NCBI RefSeq assembly: GCF_018139625.1
Contig: NZ_JAGSOH010000003.1
Span: 1-64,000 of the forward strand
Length of the DNA stretch: 64,000 nucleotides
Direction: 5' to 3'
Source: Actinospica acidithermotolerans
Lineage (GTDB): Bacteria; Actinomycetota; Actinomycetes; Streptomycetales; Catenulisporaceae
Below the pieces are notes generated by a model, which was given only the letters and a program-made list of their open reading frames with translations, had not been told where the DNA came from and made no database searches. A program made the translations under genes and the position numbers. Position 1 is the first letter of the stretch, and the number at the start of each line of letters is the position of its first letter. Shown in pieces: positions 55,555-64,000 of this stretch.

Positions 55555-56523
55555 TTAAGTGCCCCACAGCGTCACGTGGACCGTCGGGTGATAGCGGTCC
55601 GCCGGCACCCCCGAGGCGCGGGCCAGCAGCGCCTGCGTCGCCTGCGGCGTGGTCACGAAGCGGCAGAGCGAGGCCGCTGTCTGCGAACGCCGTTCGCCCC
55701 GGAGCGCGCTCGCGTAGAGGATGCCGTTGATCGGAGTGCCGGGAACGTCGAGCGCGGCCAGGCTGCCGCGCCGCAGGTCGTCGCGCACCATGTGCAGGAC
55801 GGCGATCGACAGGCCGTCTCCGGTGGCCGCGGCGTGCCACGCGGCCGTGGCGCTCGGGAAGACCACCGCGCGGGCCGGATCGACGCAGTGCCTGGCCAGG
55901 AACGCACCGCCCAGACTGTCCGTGTCGAGCCCGCCGGGGCCGAGCAGCCACCGCTCCCGCGCCAGGCGCGCCGCGGTGACCTGGCCACGGCCGAGCGTGT
56001 GCTCCGGCGAGGCGACGACCACGAGCTGGAAGCGCAGGAACGGCAGGCACTCGATCGGGCCCTCGGGGCCGAGCGGTCCGGCGGCCGGCCCGACGGCGAC
56101 GTCCGCGCGCCGGTCGAGCAGCACCTGCCCGAGCATCCGGGCGGGCACGGCGACCGTCTCGGCCTCGACGTCCGGCTGCTTGCGCCCGAACGCCTCGAGC
56201 AGCGGCGGGACGACCAGCTCGGCCGAGTCCTCCGTCGCGGCGACGCGCAGGTACGAGATGCCCTCCCCCGCCTCGCGCACCCGCCACCGGGTCTCCTCGG
56301 CCAGGCTCACGATCTCGGCCGCACCGGCCGCGAGCCGCCGGCCCCCGGCGGTCAGCGTGATGCCGCCGGCGGACCTGACGAACAGGGCGTCGCCCAGCTC
56401 GCGGCGCAGCGCGGCGACCGCCCCGGAGATCGCGGGCTCCGTCACCCTCAGCGCCTCGGCCGCGGCCCGCACCGAGCCCAGGCGGGCGACCGCCACGAAT
56501 GCCTTCAACTGGGTGAGCGTCAT
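55555..56523 (-). CDS. LysR-type regulator, probable cox regulator
   Basis: 322 residues. N-terminal HTH 'MTLTQLKAFVAVARLGSVRA', 'AAEALRVTEPAISGAVAALR', followed by 'ELGDALFVRSAGGITLTAGG'. The C-terminal periplasmic-binding-like effector domain shows 'LRVAATEDSAELVVPPLLEA' and 'DVAVGPAAGPLGPEGPIECL'. Its gene is divergent from coxM with 197 bp between them and may form one transcript with coxG-xdhC. LysR control of the CO dehydrogenase operon is an inference from this arrangement and the dyad at 56587-56600. Confidence 0.9.
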   Translation of the reverse strand: MTLTQLKAFVAVARLGSVRAAAEALRVTEPAISGAVAALRRELGDALFVRSAGGITLTAGGRRLAAGAAEIVSLAEETRWRVREAGEGISYLRVAATEDSAELVVPPLLEAFGRKQPDVEAETVAVPARMLGQVLLDRRADVAVGPAAGPLGPEGPIECLPFLRFQLVVVASPEHTLGRGQVTAARLARERWLLGPGGLDTDSLGGAFLARHCVDPARAVVFPSATAAWHAAATGDGLSIAVLHMVRDDLRRGSLAALDVPGTPINGILYASALRGERRSQTAASLCRFVTTPQATQALLARASGVPADRYHPTVHVTLWGT

Positions 56524-56586
56524 CGCAGCCGCAGCCCTCCGCGCCCGGACCGGCCGAACGATGTCCCGACGCCGGTGAAAGAGCCT

Positions 56587-56600
56587 ATAGAGGCCATTAT
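56587..56600. promoter_or_regulatory. Partial dyad in the LysR-coxM gap
   Basis: ATA-GA-GGCC-AT-TAT is a near-symmetric AT-flanked element resembling LysR binding sites, in the gap between lysR and coxM. The gap otherwise holds no gene. Confidence 0.35.
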
Positions 56601-56720
56601 CCGCCGAAAACGGTCTTAACCTTTCGCTTCACTCGCCGTTGACCGCCCGGCGCCCGCGGAGCAGCGTGGCAGGGCGGACGATCACTCCGAGGACGTGGAC
56701 GGATCTGGGAGGCGGGCGCG

Positions 56721-57614
56721 GTGCAGGTTCCGGCATCTTTCGACTACCGGCGCGCGGAGAGCGTGGACGACGCCCTCGCGCTGCTCGAACGCTACGGCGA
56801 CGGGGCCCGGGTCATCGCGGGCGGGCACAGCCTGCTGCCGATGATGAAGCTGCGGCTGGCCCGGCCCGAATACCTGGTGGACATCAACGACCTGACCGAG
56901 CTCGACTACCTCAGGCTCGACGGCGACCGGCTGCGCATCGGCGCGCTGACCCGGCACCGGAAGCTGCTCGAGTCCGAGGTCGTCGAGCACTTCTTCCCCA
57001 TCTTCACCGACGCCGAGCGGGTGATCGCCGATCCGCCGGTGCGCAACCGCGGCACCATCGGCGGCTCGCTGTGCCAGGCCGACCCCTCCGAGGACCTCTC
57101 GGCCGTGTGCAGCGCGCTGGCCGCCGAGGTCGTGATCCGCGGGCGCGGCGGGGAGCGGGTCGTGCCCGTCCACGAGTTCTACCGCGGCCCTTACGAGACG
57201 GCGGTGGGCGTCGGGGAGATGCTCGTCGAGGTGCGGATCCCGGTCCGGCACCGGGCGGGCAGCGCGTACGAGAAGGTCGAGCGCAAGGCCGGCGACTGGG
57301 CGGTCGCGGCGGCCGGCGCCGCGCTGGCGCTGGCGCAGGACGGCCGGATCGAAGTGGCCGGGATCGGCTTGGCCGCGGTCGGCGCGGACGCGGTGCACGC
57401 CCGCGCCGCCGAGGAGCTGCTGCGCGGCCGCGAGCCCTCCGAGGAGCTGTTCGCCGAGGCCGGCCGCAGGGCCGGGGACGACTGCGAGCCGGTGGCCGAC
57501 AACCGCGGGACCGCCGAGTACAAGAGGCACCTGGCCGCCGAGCTGACGTCCCGCGCGCTGCGCCGAGCCGCGGCGCGCGCCGCCGCCGGCGTCGAGGCCG
57601 GGGCCGGAGTCTGA
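56721..57614 (+). CDS. coxM: CO dehydrogenase medium (FAD) subunit
   Basis: 297 residues. FAD-binding motifs '[17 protein letters not shown]' (AGGHS) and '[20 protein letters not shown]' (TIGG) are those of CoxM/xanthine-dehydrogenase FAD subunits, followed by the CO_deh_flav_C domain ('[20 protein letters not shown]'). It accepts electrons from the Fe-S subunit and passes them to quinone. GTG 56721 has GGGAGG 8 nt upstream. First gene of the coxMSL operon; length matches O. carboxidovorans CoxM (288). Confidence 0.95.
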   Translation: MQVPASFDYRRAESVDDALALLERYGDGARVIAGGHSLLPMMKLRLARPEYLVDINDLTELDYLRLDGDRLRIGALTRHRKLLESEVVEHFFPIFTDAERVIADPPVRNRGTIGGSLCQADPSEDLSAVCSALAAEVVIRGRGGERVVPVHEFYRGPYETAVGVGEMLVEVRIPVRHRAGSAYEKVERKAGDWAVAAAGAALALAQDGRIEVAGIGLAAVGADAVHARAAEELLRGREPSEELFAEAGRRAGDDCEPVADNRGTAEYKRHLAAELTSRALRRAAARAAAGVEAGAGV

Positions 57615-57629
57615 GGAGGAGGCATCGCC

Positions 57630-58136
57630 GTGCAGGTCAGCATCAACGTGAACGGGACCGACTACAACGCCGAGGTCGAGCCGAGGCACCTGCTGGTGCG
57701 CTTCCTGCGCGAGGATCTGCGCCTGACCGGAACCCACTGGGGGTGCGACACGAGCAACTGCGGCACGTGCGTCGTGCTGCTGGACGGCGAGCCCGTCAAG
57801 AGCTGCACGGTCCTGGCCGCGATGGCCTCGGGCCACAGCGTGCGCACCGTCGAGGGCCTCGAGGGCCCGGACGGGCTCGACCCGGTGCAGCAGGGCTTCA
57901 TGGAGGAGCACGGCCTGCAGTGCGGATTCTGCACGCCGGGCATGATGCTCACCGCGCGCGCCCTGCTGGACCGCAACCACGATCCCTCAGAGGAGCAGAT
58001 CCGCGAGGCGATCTCCGGGCAGCTGTGCCGCTGCACCGGATACCTGAACATCGTCCGCGCGGTGCGCTGGGCCGCCGAGCACCAGGCACGGGCGCAGACC
58101 GAATCCCCAAGCCAGTCCGAGACCGCCGGAGTCTGA
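57630..58136 (+). CDS. coxS: CO dehydrogenase small (2x[2Fe-2S]) subunit
   Basis: 168 residues. Plant-type ferredoxin cluster: C39, C44, C47 and C59 ('[19 protein letters not shown]'). Second cluster: '[20 protein letters not shown]' and '[20 protein letters not shown]'. These are the two clusters that link the Mo-Cu site to FAD. GTG 57630 follows GAGGAGG, 15 bp after coxM; the coxL ATG starts one base after its stop. Cytoplasmic, in the membrane-associated (LMS)2 complex. Confidence 0.96.
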   Translation: MQVSINVNGTDYNAEVEPRHLLVRFLREDLRLTGTHWGCDTSNCGTCVVLLDGEPVKSCTVLAAMASGHSVRTVEGLEGPDGLDPVQQGFMEEHGLQCGFCTPGMMLTARALLDRNHDPSEEQIREAISGQLCRCTGYLNIVRAVRWAAEHQARAQTESPSQSETAGV

Positions 58137-58137
58137 C

Positions 58138-60543
58138 ATGACCACGGTCGAGCACGCCGAACACGTCGACGTCGAGGAGTCCGCACCGACCGCCGCTCCG
58201 CCCGAGGAGCGCCCCATCGGGTACGGCAGGCTCAAGCGCAAGGAGGACCCGCGCTTCGTCCGCGGCAAGGGCAACTACGTGGACGACGTGCTGCTGCCGG
58301 GCATGCTGCACGGCGCGGTGCTGCGCAGTCCCTTCGCGCATGCGCGCATCGTCTCGATCGACACGTCCGCGGCCGAGGCGCATCCGAAGGTCAAGGCCGT
58401 CATCACCGGCAAGACGCTGGAGGGTCTCGGGCTCGCCTGGATGCCGACCCTGTCCATGGACACCCAGGCCGTCCTCGCGACCGACAAGGTGCGGTTCCAA
58501 GGGCAGGAGGTGGCGTTCGTCGTCGCCGAGGACCACTACGCCGCGCGCGACGCCGTCGAGCTCATCGACATCGAATACGAACCGCTGCCCGCGGTCATCG
58601 ACGCACGCCGCGCCATGGACGCCGACGCTCCGGTCATCCGGGACGACAAGGAGGGCCGGACCGACAACCACATCTTCGACTGGGAGGCCGGCGACCCGGA
58701 GGCCGCGAACGCGGTGTTCGAGCGCGCCGACGTGGTGGTCCGGCAGGAGATGCTCTACCCGCGTGTGCACCCCGCGCCGCTCGAGACCTGCGGCTGCGTC
58801 GCCTCGATGGATCCGGTCGAGGGCAAGCTGACGCTGTGGGAGACCTGCCAGGCGCCGCACGCCCACCGGACCCTGGTCGCCATGGTCGCCGGGATACCCG
58901 AGCAGAAGATCCGCATCGTCGCGCCCGACATCGGCGGCGGCTTCGGGAACAAGGTCGGCATCTACCCGGGGTACGTCTGCGCCGTCGTCGGCTCGATCGT
59001 CACCGGGAAGCCGGTCAAGTGGATGGAGGACCGCTCGGAGAACCTGATGAGCACGTCCTTCGCCCGCGACTACCACATGACGGGCGAGATCGCCGCGACG
59101 CGCGACGGGAAGATCCTCGGCATCCGCGCGGACGTGCTCGCCGACCACGGCGCGTTCAACGGCACCGCCCAGCCGACGAAGTACCCCGCCGGCTTCTTCC
59201 ACATCTTCACCGGCTCGTACGACATCGAGGCGGCGCACTGCAAGGTCACCGGCGTCTACACGAACAAGGCGCCGGGCGGAGTCGCGTACGCGTGCTCGTT
59301 CCGGGTGACCGAGGCCGTGTACCTGGTCGAGCGGATGGTGGACTGCCTGGCGAACGAGCTGGGCCGCGACCCGGCGGAGCTGCGGATGCAGAACCTGCTG
59401 CGGCCGGAGCAGTTCCCGTACGAGAACAAGACCGGCTGGACGTACGACTCCGGCGACTACCCGACGACCCTGCGCAAGGCGATGGACATCGCGGGGTACG
59501 AGCAGCTGCGCGAGGAGCAGCGGCGGCGGCGCGCCGAAGGCAAGCCGATGGGCATCGGCGTGTCCTTCTTCACCGAGGTCGTCGGCGCCGGGGCGCGCAA
59601 GCACTTCGACATCCTCGGGCTCGGCATGGCGGACGGCTGCGAATTGCGCGTGCACCCGACCGGCAAGGCGGTGGTGCGGCTGAGCGTGCAGACCCAGGGC
59701 CAGGGCCACGAGACGACGTTCGCGCAGATCGTGGCCGAGGAGCTGGGGATCCCGCCGGAGGACATCCAGGTCGTGCACGGCGACACCGACCAGACCCCGT
59801 TCGGCCTCGGCACCTACGGCAGCCGCTCCACCCCGGTCTCCGGGGCCGCCGCGGCGGTGGTCGCCCGCAAGGTCCGCGACAAGGCGCGCCTCATCGCCGG
59901 GGCGATGCTCGAGGTCTCGCCCGACGACCTCGACTGGGAGAAGGGCCGCTGGTTCGTGCGCGGCGACCCGTCCGCCGGAAAATCGATCCAGGAGATCGCG
60001 CTCGCGGCCCACGGGACGCTCGAACTGCCCGAGGGCGTCGAAGGCCACCTCGAGGCCACGACCGTCTACAACCCGCCCAACCTCACGTTCCCGTACGGCG
60101 CCTACATCTGTGTGGTGGACGTGGACCCCGGGACCGGGGTGGTCAAGGTGCGGCGGTTCATCGCGGTGGACGACTGCGGCACCCGCATCAACCCCATGAT
60201 CATCGAGGGGCAGGTGCACGGCGGGCTCGCGGACGGCGTCGGCATGGCGCTGATGCAGCTGATCGGGTTCGACGAGGACGGCAACTGCCTGTCCGGCTCC
60301 TTCATGGACTACCTGCTGCCGACCGCGCTCGAAGTGCCGGACTGGGAACTCGGCTACACCGTCACCCCGTCCCCGCACCACCCGATCGGCGCCAAGGGCA
60401 TCGGCGAGTCGGCGACGGTCGGCTCCCCGCCCGCCGTGGTCAACGCCGTGATGGACGCGATCGGCGTGCGGCACGCCGACATGCCGCTCACCCCGAGCCG
60501 GGTCTGGCACGCGATGCACGGCGGCGTCGGGGCGCCGCAATGA
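58138..60543 (+). CDS. coxL: Form I CO dehydrogenase large (Mo-Cu) subunit
   Basis: 801 residues. The active-site loop '[16 protein letters not shown]' contains AYxCSFR (A383-R389, C386 as the Cu-binding Cys), which defines form I, bona fide CO dehydrogenases, as opposed to form II (AYRGAGR). Other cofactor segments: '[20 protein letters not shown]', '[20 protein letters not shown]', '[20 protein letters not shown]' and '[20 protein letters not shown]' (active-site Glu in GIGE). The enzyme oxidises CO to CO2, giving electrons to the respiratory chain, and allows use of atmospheric CO. The stop overlaps the next gene (ATGA). Confidence 0.97.
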   Translation: MTTVEHAEHVDVEESAPTAAPPEERPIGYGRLKRKEDPRFVRGKGNYVDDVLLPGMLHGAVLRSPFAHARIVSIDTSAAEAHPKVKAVITGKTLEGLGLAWMPTLSMDTQAVLATDKVRFQGQEVAFVVAEDHYAARDAVELIDIEYEPLPAVIDARRAMDADAPVIRDDKEGRTDNHIFDWEAGDPEAANAVFERADVVVRQEMLYPRVHPAPLETCGCVASMDPVEGKLTLWETCQAPHAHRTLVAMVAGIPEQKIRIVAPDIGGGFGNKVGIYPGYVCAVVGSIVTGKPVKWMEDRSENLMSTSFARDYHMTGEIAATRDGKILGIRADVLADHGAFNGTAQPTKYPAGFFHIFTGSYDIEAAHCKVTGVYTNKAPGGVAYACSFRVTEAVYLVERMVDCLANELGRDPAELRMQNLLRPEQFPYENKTGWTYDSGDYPTTLRKAMDIAGYEQLREEQRRRRAEGKPMGIGVSFFTEVVGAGARKHFDILGLGMADGCELRVHPTGKAVVRLSVQTQGQGHETTFAQIVAEELGIPPEDIQVVHGDTDQTPFGLGTYGSRSTPVSGAAAAVVARKVRDKARLIAGAMLEVSPDDLDWEKGRWFVRGDPSAGKSIQEIALAAHGTLELPEGVEGHLEATTVYNPPNLTFPYGAYICVVDVDPGTGVVKVRRFIAVDDCGTRINPMIIEGQVHGGLADGVGMALMQLIGFDEDGNCLSGSFMDYLLPTALEVPDWELGYTVTPSPHHPIGAKGIGESATVGSPPAVVNAVMDAIGVRHADMPLTPSRVWHAMHGGVGAPQ

Positions 60544-61538
60544 TCCCTGGGTCGGCGCTGGACCGGCGGATGGAGGAGCTGTACACGGGACGGATCCCCT
60601 TCGTGCGGGCGACGGTCGTGCGCGGCCGCCGCCCGACCAGCGCGCGACCCGGCGATACCGCGATCGTCCTGCCGGACGGCCGGATCGAGGGCTTCGTGGG
60701 CGGCGTGTGCGCGGAATCCACCGTGCGCCTGCAGGCGCTGCGCAGCCTGCGGACCGGTGAGCCACTGCTGCTGCGCATCTCGCCGGACCCGCCGGATACC
60801 GGGGTGGGTATCGGCGCGCAGTCCGCGGAGGACGGCACGCTCACCGTCGCCAATCCCTGCCTGTCCGGCGGCGAGCTGGAGATCTTCCTCGAACCGCTGC
60901 TGCCGCCGACGCGGATCGTCGTGGTCGGGCAGGCGCCGATCGCCGCGGCGCTGGTCGCGCTGGGGCCGGTGCTCGAGTACGACGTCCGGACCATCGATCC
61001 GGAGGAGCTCAGCGAAACAGCCCTCTCCGATACCGCGGCGGTCATCGTCGCCTCGCACGGGCGCGGCGAGGAAGACGCGCTGACCCTGGCCGTGCACCTC
61101 GGAATCCCGTATGTCGCGCTGGTCTCCAGCCGGAAGCGCGGCGCCACGGTCCTCGCGGGGCTCGAACTCAGCGACGAGGAGCGCGTCAGAATCCACGACC
61201 CCGCCGGCCTGTGGATCGGCGCCGAGTCGCCCGGCGAGATCGCGGTCTCGATCCTCGCCGAGCTCATCGCGGTGCGGCACGGCGTGCCTGTCGGGAACGC
61301 GGCGGACGCACCTGCGGATTCGTCGGCAACCGCGGACACACCCGCGGAATCGCCGGCGGCCTCGCAAGCGACGGCTGAGCCGCCCACCGCGGTCGATCCC
61401 GTGTGCGGCATGACCGTGGCCGTCGTGCCGGAGACGCTGCACTCAGACGTCAACGGCGAGCGGCACTGGTTCTGCCGCCCGGGCTGCCGCGAAGCGTACG
61501 AGGGCGACCCCGCGCGCTACGCCTCGGTGCACGCATGA
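60540..61538 (+). CDS. XdhC/CoxF-family protein fused to a YHS domain
   Basis: 332 residues. XdhC_CoxI part: 'RRPTSARPGDTAIVLPDGRI', 'EGFVGGVCAESTVRLQALRS'; Rossmann part 'TRIVVVGQAPIAAALVALG' and 'YVALVSSRKRGATVLAGLEL'. An Ala/Thr/Pro linker (about 240-285) leads to a C-terminal YHS domain 'VDPVCGMTVAVVPETLHSDV', 'ERHWFCRPGCREAYEGDPAR'. YHS domains bind metal ions (often Cu). A fusion of Mo-cofactor chaperone and copper-type domain fits a role in building the Mo-Cu site of CoxL; that role is inferred. The start overlaps coxL and the stop overlaps coxD (both ATGA). Confidence 0.9.
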   Translation: MIPGSALDRRMEELYTGRIPFVRATVVRGRRPTSARPGDTAIVLPDGRIEGFVGGVCAESTVRLQALRSLRTGEPLLLRISPDPPDTGVGIGAQSAEDGTLTVANPCLSGGELEIFLEPLLPPTRIVVVGQAPIAAALVALGPVLEYDVRTIDPEELSETALSDTAAVIVASHGRGEEDALTLAVHLGIPYVALVSSRKRGATVLAGLELSDEERVRIHDPAGLWIGAESPGEIAVSILAELIAVRHGVPVGNAADAPADSSATADTPAESPAASQATAEPPTAVDPVCGMTVAVVPETLHSDVNGERHWFCRPGCREAYEGDPARYASVHA

Positions 61539-62473
61539 GCGCGGAGTCCGGGCTTTCCGCGCAGGCCGAGGCGTCCTCGGCGCTCGCGTGGGCCGCGCCC
61601 GATCCCGGGGCCCTCGGCGCGGCCCTCGACCGCGCGGGCTACCTGGCTGACGCCGGGCTGTCCACGGCGCTCTTCCTCGCCCTGCGTCTCCCGCAGCCGC
61701 TGCTGCTGGAGGGCGAGCCCGGCGTCGGCAAGACCGAGGCGGCGAAGGCTCTGGCCGCCGTGCTCGACAGCCCGCTGATCCGCCTGCAGTGCTACGACGG
61801 CCTGGACGCCGCCGAAGCGCTGTACGAGTGGAACTATCCGCGCCAACTGCTCAGCATCCGCCTGGCGGAAAGCCGTGGCGAGGCGTTGACCGAGGCCGAC
61901 CTGTTCACCGACGAATACCTGCTGCGCCGTCCCGTGCTCGCCGCACTGACCCATCCGGGGCCGATGCCCGCCGTCCTGCTCATCGACGAGATCGACCGCG
62001 CCGACGACGACTTCGAGGCCTTCCTCCTGGAGGTTCTGGCCGACACCGCGGTGACGATTCCCGAGCTCGGCACCGTCCGCGCCGCCGTCGCCCCGATCGT
62101 CGTCTTGACCTCGAACCGGACGCGCGACCTGCACGACGCCCTCAAACGCCGCTGCCTCTACCACTGGATCGACTACCCGGACACCGAGCGGCTCGTCGAG
62201 ATCGTACGACGGCACGCGCCCGAAGCGCCGTACGACCTCGCGGCCGATGTCGCCGCCGCAGTGCGCCGGCTCCGGGGCCTGCAGCAAGTCCAGAAGGCGC
62301 CGGGGATCGCCGAGAGCATCGACTGGATCTCCGCACTGGCGCTGCTGGGCGTGCCGCGGCTGGACGCGGACGCCGCGGGCAGCACCCTCGGCCTGCTTCT
62401 GAAGTACCGCGAAGACCACGAACTCGTCCGCGAACGCGGCATCGGCTGGCTCGTCGGCGCATCCGATGCCTGA
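61535..62473 (+). CDS. coxD: CoxD, MoxR-type AAA+ ATPase
   Basis: 312 residues. Walker A 'LLEGEPGVGKTEAAKALAAV', 'LIRLQCYDGLDAAEALYEWN', 'AVLLIDEIDRADDDFEAFLL' (Walker B) and 'IVVLTSNRTRDLHDALKRRC' (sensor 1, Arg finger) are typical of MoxR/CoxD proteins. CoxD remodels CoxL to insert sulfur and copper into the Mo cofactor site, together with the VWA protein CoxE. It overlaps coxE by 8 nt. Cytoplasmic. Confidence 0.95.
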   Translation: MSAESGLSAQAEASSALAWAAPDPGALGAALDRAGYLADAGLSTALFLALRLPQPLLLEGEPGVGKTEAAKALAAVLDSPLIRLQCYDGLDAAEALYEWNYPRQLLSIRLAESRGEALTEADLFTDEYLLRRPVLAALTHPGPMPAVLLIDEIDRADDDFEAFLLEVLADTAVTIPELGTVRAAVAPIVVLTSNRTRDLHDALKRRCLYHWIDYPDTERLVEIVRRHAPEAPYDLAADVAAAVRRLRGLQQVQKAPGIAESIDWISALALLGVPRLDADAAGSTLGLLLKYREDHELVRERGIGWLVGASDA

Positions 62474-63731
62474 TCTCCTCCTCTTCGACTCCGCCGTCTT
62501 CTGCGCCCGCTTCGCCGCCGCCCTGCGCCGCGCCGGGATTCCGGTGCCGCCGGAACGCGCCGACCGGTTTCTCCGCGCCCTGCGACTGGTACCGCCGACC
62601 CACCGAGCCGAGCTCTACTGGTGCGCGCGGCTGGTGTTCGTCTCCGATCGCGACCAGGTCGAGCGGTTCGACGGCGTATTCGATCTCATCTTCGGCGGCA
62701 GTCTCGACCGGGCCGAGAGCCGCGGCGGACACGACCGCCAACCGCTCCCCTCGTCGCAGGAGCCGGCCGCCGGACCCTCGCCCTCCGGCGCCGAACCCCG
62801 CTATCGCCGGCCGGAACCGCTGCCCGGCGGCACGCCGGTCATGCAGCCGCGGCGCACACCCGGAGAGCCGGCGCCGCACGAGGCGGCCATGCCGGTCCGT
62901 GCGCAGGCCAGCACCGCGGAAGCGCTCGCGCACAAGGACCTCGGCAAGCTCGAGCCCGAGGAACTCGCCGCGCTGGACCGGCTCGTCGGCGCGCTCGCGT
63001 TCAGCATCCCGCCGCGTCGCGGCCGCCGGCGGGAAGCGGATCGAGCCGGCCGTCGCACCGACCTGCGCCGCACCCTCCGCCTGAGCCTGCGCACCGGCGG
63101 GCAGCCGATCACGCTGGCACGCTCGCGCAACCGGCTCAGGCCCCGCAAGCTCGTGCTGCTCTGCGACATCTCCGGATCCATGGAGCCGTACACGCGTGCT
63201 TACCTGCGGCTCTTCCCCCGGCTCTACGCGCGCGGCAGCGCCGGACAGCGCGTGGCCGCGGAGACATTCGTCTTCGCGACCCGGCTGACCCGCCTCACCC
63301 CGCTGCTGCGCCACACGGACCCGGACACCGCGCTGGCCCGGGCCGGCGCCGCCGCACCGGACTGGTCCGGCGGAACGCGCATCGGCCGCTCGCTGGGCAC
63401 GTTCACCGACCGGCACGGCAGGCGCGGCATGGCCCGTGACGCGATCCTGGTGATCTTCTCCGACGGCTGGGAGGGCGAGGACCCCGCCTCCGTCGGCCGC
63501 GAGATGCAGCGGCTCGCCCGCCTCGCCCACCGGATCGTATGGGTGAACCCGAGGAAGGCCGCGCCCGGATACGCGCCGCTGGCGGGCGGCATGGCCGCCG
63601 CCCTGCCGTACTGCCACGCCTTCGTCAGCGGCCACACATACGCCGCCCTCGCCGAAGTGGTCGACGCCGTCGCCGGCTTCGGCCGAAGCCGTCGCCCGGC
63701 GGCTGGACCGGCCGGGCAGGCGGGACCCTGA
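62466..63731 (+). CDS. coxE: CoxE, VWA-domain maturation protein
   Basis: 421 residues. N-terminal helical CoxE region ('FCARFAAALRRAGIPVPPER', 'FLRALRLVPPTHRAELYWCA'), a charged Pro-rich middle, and a C-terminal VWA domain with MIDAS 'KLVLLCDISGSMEPYTRAYL', 'FATRLTRLTPLLRHTDPD', 'DWSGGTRIGRSLGTFTDRHG' and 'ILVIFSDGWEGED'. CoxE works with the CoxD ATPase in maturing CO dehydrogenase. It overlaps coxD by 8 nt and is the last complete gene in the window. Confidence 0.95.
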   Translation: MPDLLLFDSAVFCARFAAALRRAGIPVPPERADRFLRALRLVPPTHRAELYWCARLVFVSDRDQVERFDGVFDLIFGGSLDRAESRGGHDRQPLPSSQEPAAGPSPSGAEPRYRRPEPLPGGTPVMQPRRTPGEPAPHEAAMPVRAQASTAEALAHKDLGKLEPEELAALDRLVGALAFSIPPRRGRRREADRAGRRTDLRRTLRLSLRTGGQPITLARSRNRLRPRKLVLLCDISGSMEPYTRAYLRLFPRLYARGSAGQRVAAETFVFATRLTRLTPLLRHTDPDTALARAGAAAPDWSGGTRIGRSLGTFTDRHGRRGMARDAILVIFSDGWEGEDPASVGREMQRLARLAHRIVWVNPRKAAPGYAPLAGGMAAALPYCHAFVSGHTYAALAEVVDAVAGFGRSRRPAAGPAGQAGP

Positions 63732-63897
63732 CCCTGGCGGGGCCGCGGCGCTCAGCGCAGGGCGGCGTGGGGCGCGCCGACGAGGGGGTGAGGCTCGAAC
63801 GCTTCTCCTGCCACCACCGGATCGCGCTGGACCGGCCGGACGTCCGGATCGAGCTGCCCGAAGACACCTGCGGCCTGCTTCCGGGCGGTGGCTCCCT

Positions 63898-63939
63898 CGC
63901 CGTTCACCGGCCCGAGGACCTTCGGCCCGGTGAACGGCG
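63898..63939 (+). terminator. Strong hairpin downstream of the cox operon
   Basis: CGCCGTTCACCGG (63898-63910) pairs perfectly with CCGGTGAACGGCG (63927-63939), with extra pairing of CCGA and TCGG inside. It lies 167 bp after coxE and probably ends the operon transcript or attenuates it before the next gene. Confidence 0.7.
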
Positions 63940-63985
63940 GCCCAATGCCCTAAACGAAGCCGCGGGGGCGGGCGAGGGTGGAGGC

Positions 63986-64000
63986 ATGAGCACAGAGACC
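63986..64000 (+). CDS. Start of a further gene, cut by the window end
   Basis: ATG at 63986 preceded by GGTGGAGG (63977-63984) opens a frame reading MSTET before the window ends. The frame is also open from a GTG at 63788, giving an upstream extension of 66 codons that I do not recognise. Too short to identify; in many cox loci further maturation genes follow coxE. Confidence 0.45.

Noticed and set aside
57949-60765. Very long open frame of over 900 codons on the strand opposite coxL
   Set aside because: It is a shadow of coxL created by high third-position GC; its translation is Arg/Asp/His/Val-rich low complexity and lacks motifs.

Overview
This 64 kb window is very GC-rich, uses GTG starts often, and encodes SARP/AfsR-type, SpoIIE/STAS, ArsR, TetR and ECF regulators plus many Tat/Sec-secreted proteins. 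It looks like the chromosome of a mycelial or soil actinomycete (Streptomycetales/Catenulisporales-like; the genus cannot be fixed from sequence alone). The first ~42 bases carry a sequencing-library transposon adapter, so the window starts at a contig end. No rRNA, tRNA, IS element, prophage or CRISPR array was found.

Layout. 0.1-11.6 kb: a secreted protein, a DHA2-type efflux pump, a broken ribokinase gene, two small HesB-fold proteins, a YbdK-type carboxylate-amine ligase, a repeat-invaded glycosyltransferase, two FAD oxidoreductases and a DUF488 protein. 11.7-22.4 kb: a dense signalling block. Two MEDS-domain proteins face a five-gene operon (SpoIIE-type phosphatase, B12-binding protein, double STAS, anti-sigma ATPase, STAS); these are followed by DUF1206, another STAS protein, a universal stress protein translationally coupled to a Ser/Thr kinase, and an ECF sigma factor with its own membrane segment. 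22.6-28.1 kb: a quinone-oxidoreductase/TetR divergon, a phosphate-symporter-like MFS protein behind two PHO-box-like elements, and a stand-alone ATP-dependent DNA ligase.

28.1-39.4 kb: metal and redox functions. A P1B-4 ATPase with a ferredoxin-like partner is divergent from an ArsR/NmtR-like sensor; then come Met-rich exported proteins, lipoproteins, a DedA protein and a two-component system divergent from a ferric-reductase-like flavocytochrome and an FMN-binding protein. 39.5-53.5 kb: cell-surface functions. There is a beta-helix/PKD giant, an AAA+/TPR pair, a G1 glutamic peptidase and three genes carrying five copies of a spore-associated-protein-like domain, interleaved with a membrane-spanning HTH regulator and an AfsR-like regulator. 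53.6-64 kb: a complete aerobic form I carbon monoxide dehydrogenase locus (xdhC-coxG and a LysR gene divergent from coxM-S-L-xdhC/YHS-coxD-coxE).

Most notable: (1) a B12 protein with the W-x9-EH signature of CarH photoreceptors sits inside a partner-switching operon, suggesting light input to anti-sigma signalling; (2) at four separate loci the 3' end of a gene, stop codon included, has been tandemly duplicated; (3) the spore-associated-protein-like family with dedicated-looking regulators; (4) the form I CO dehydrogenase locus with an XdhC-YHS fusion.
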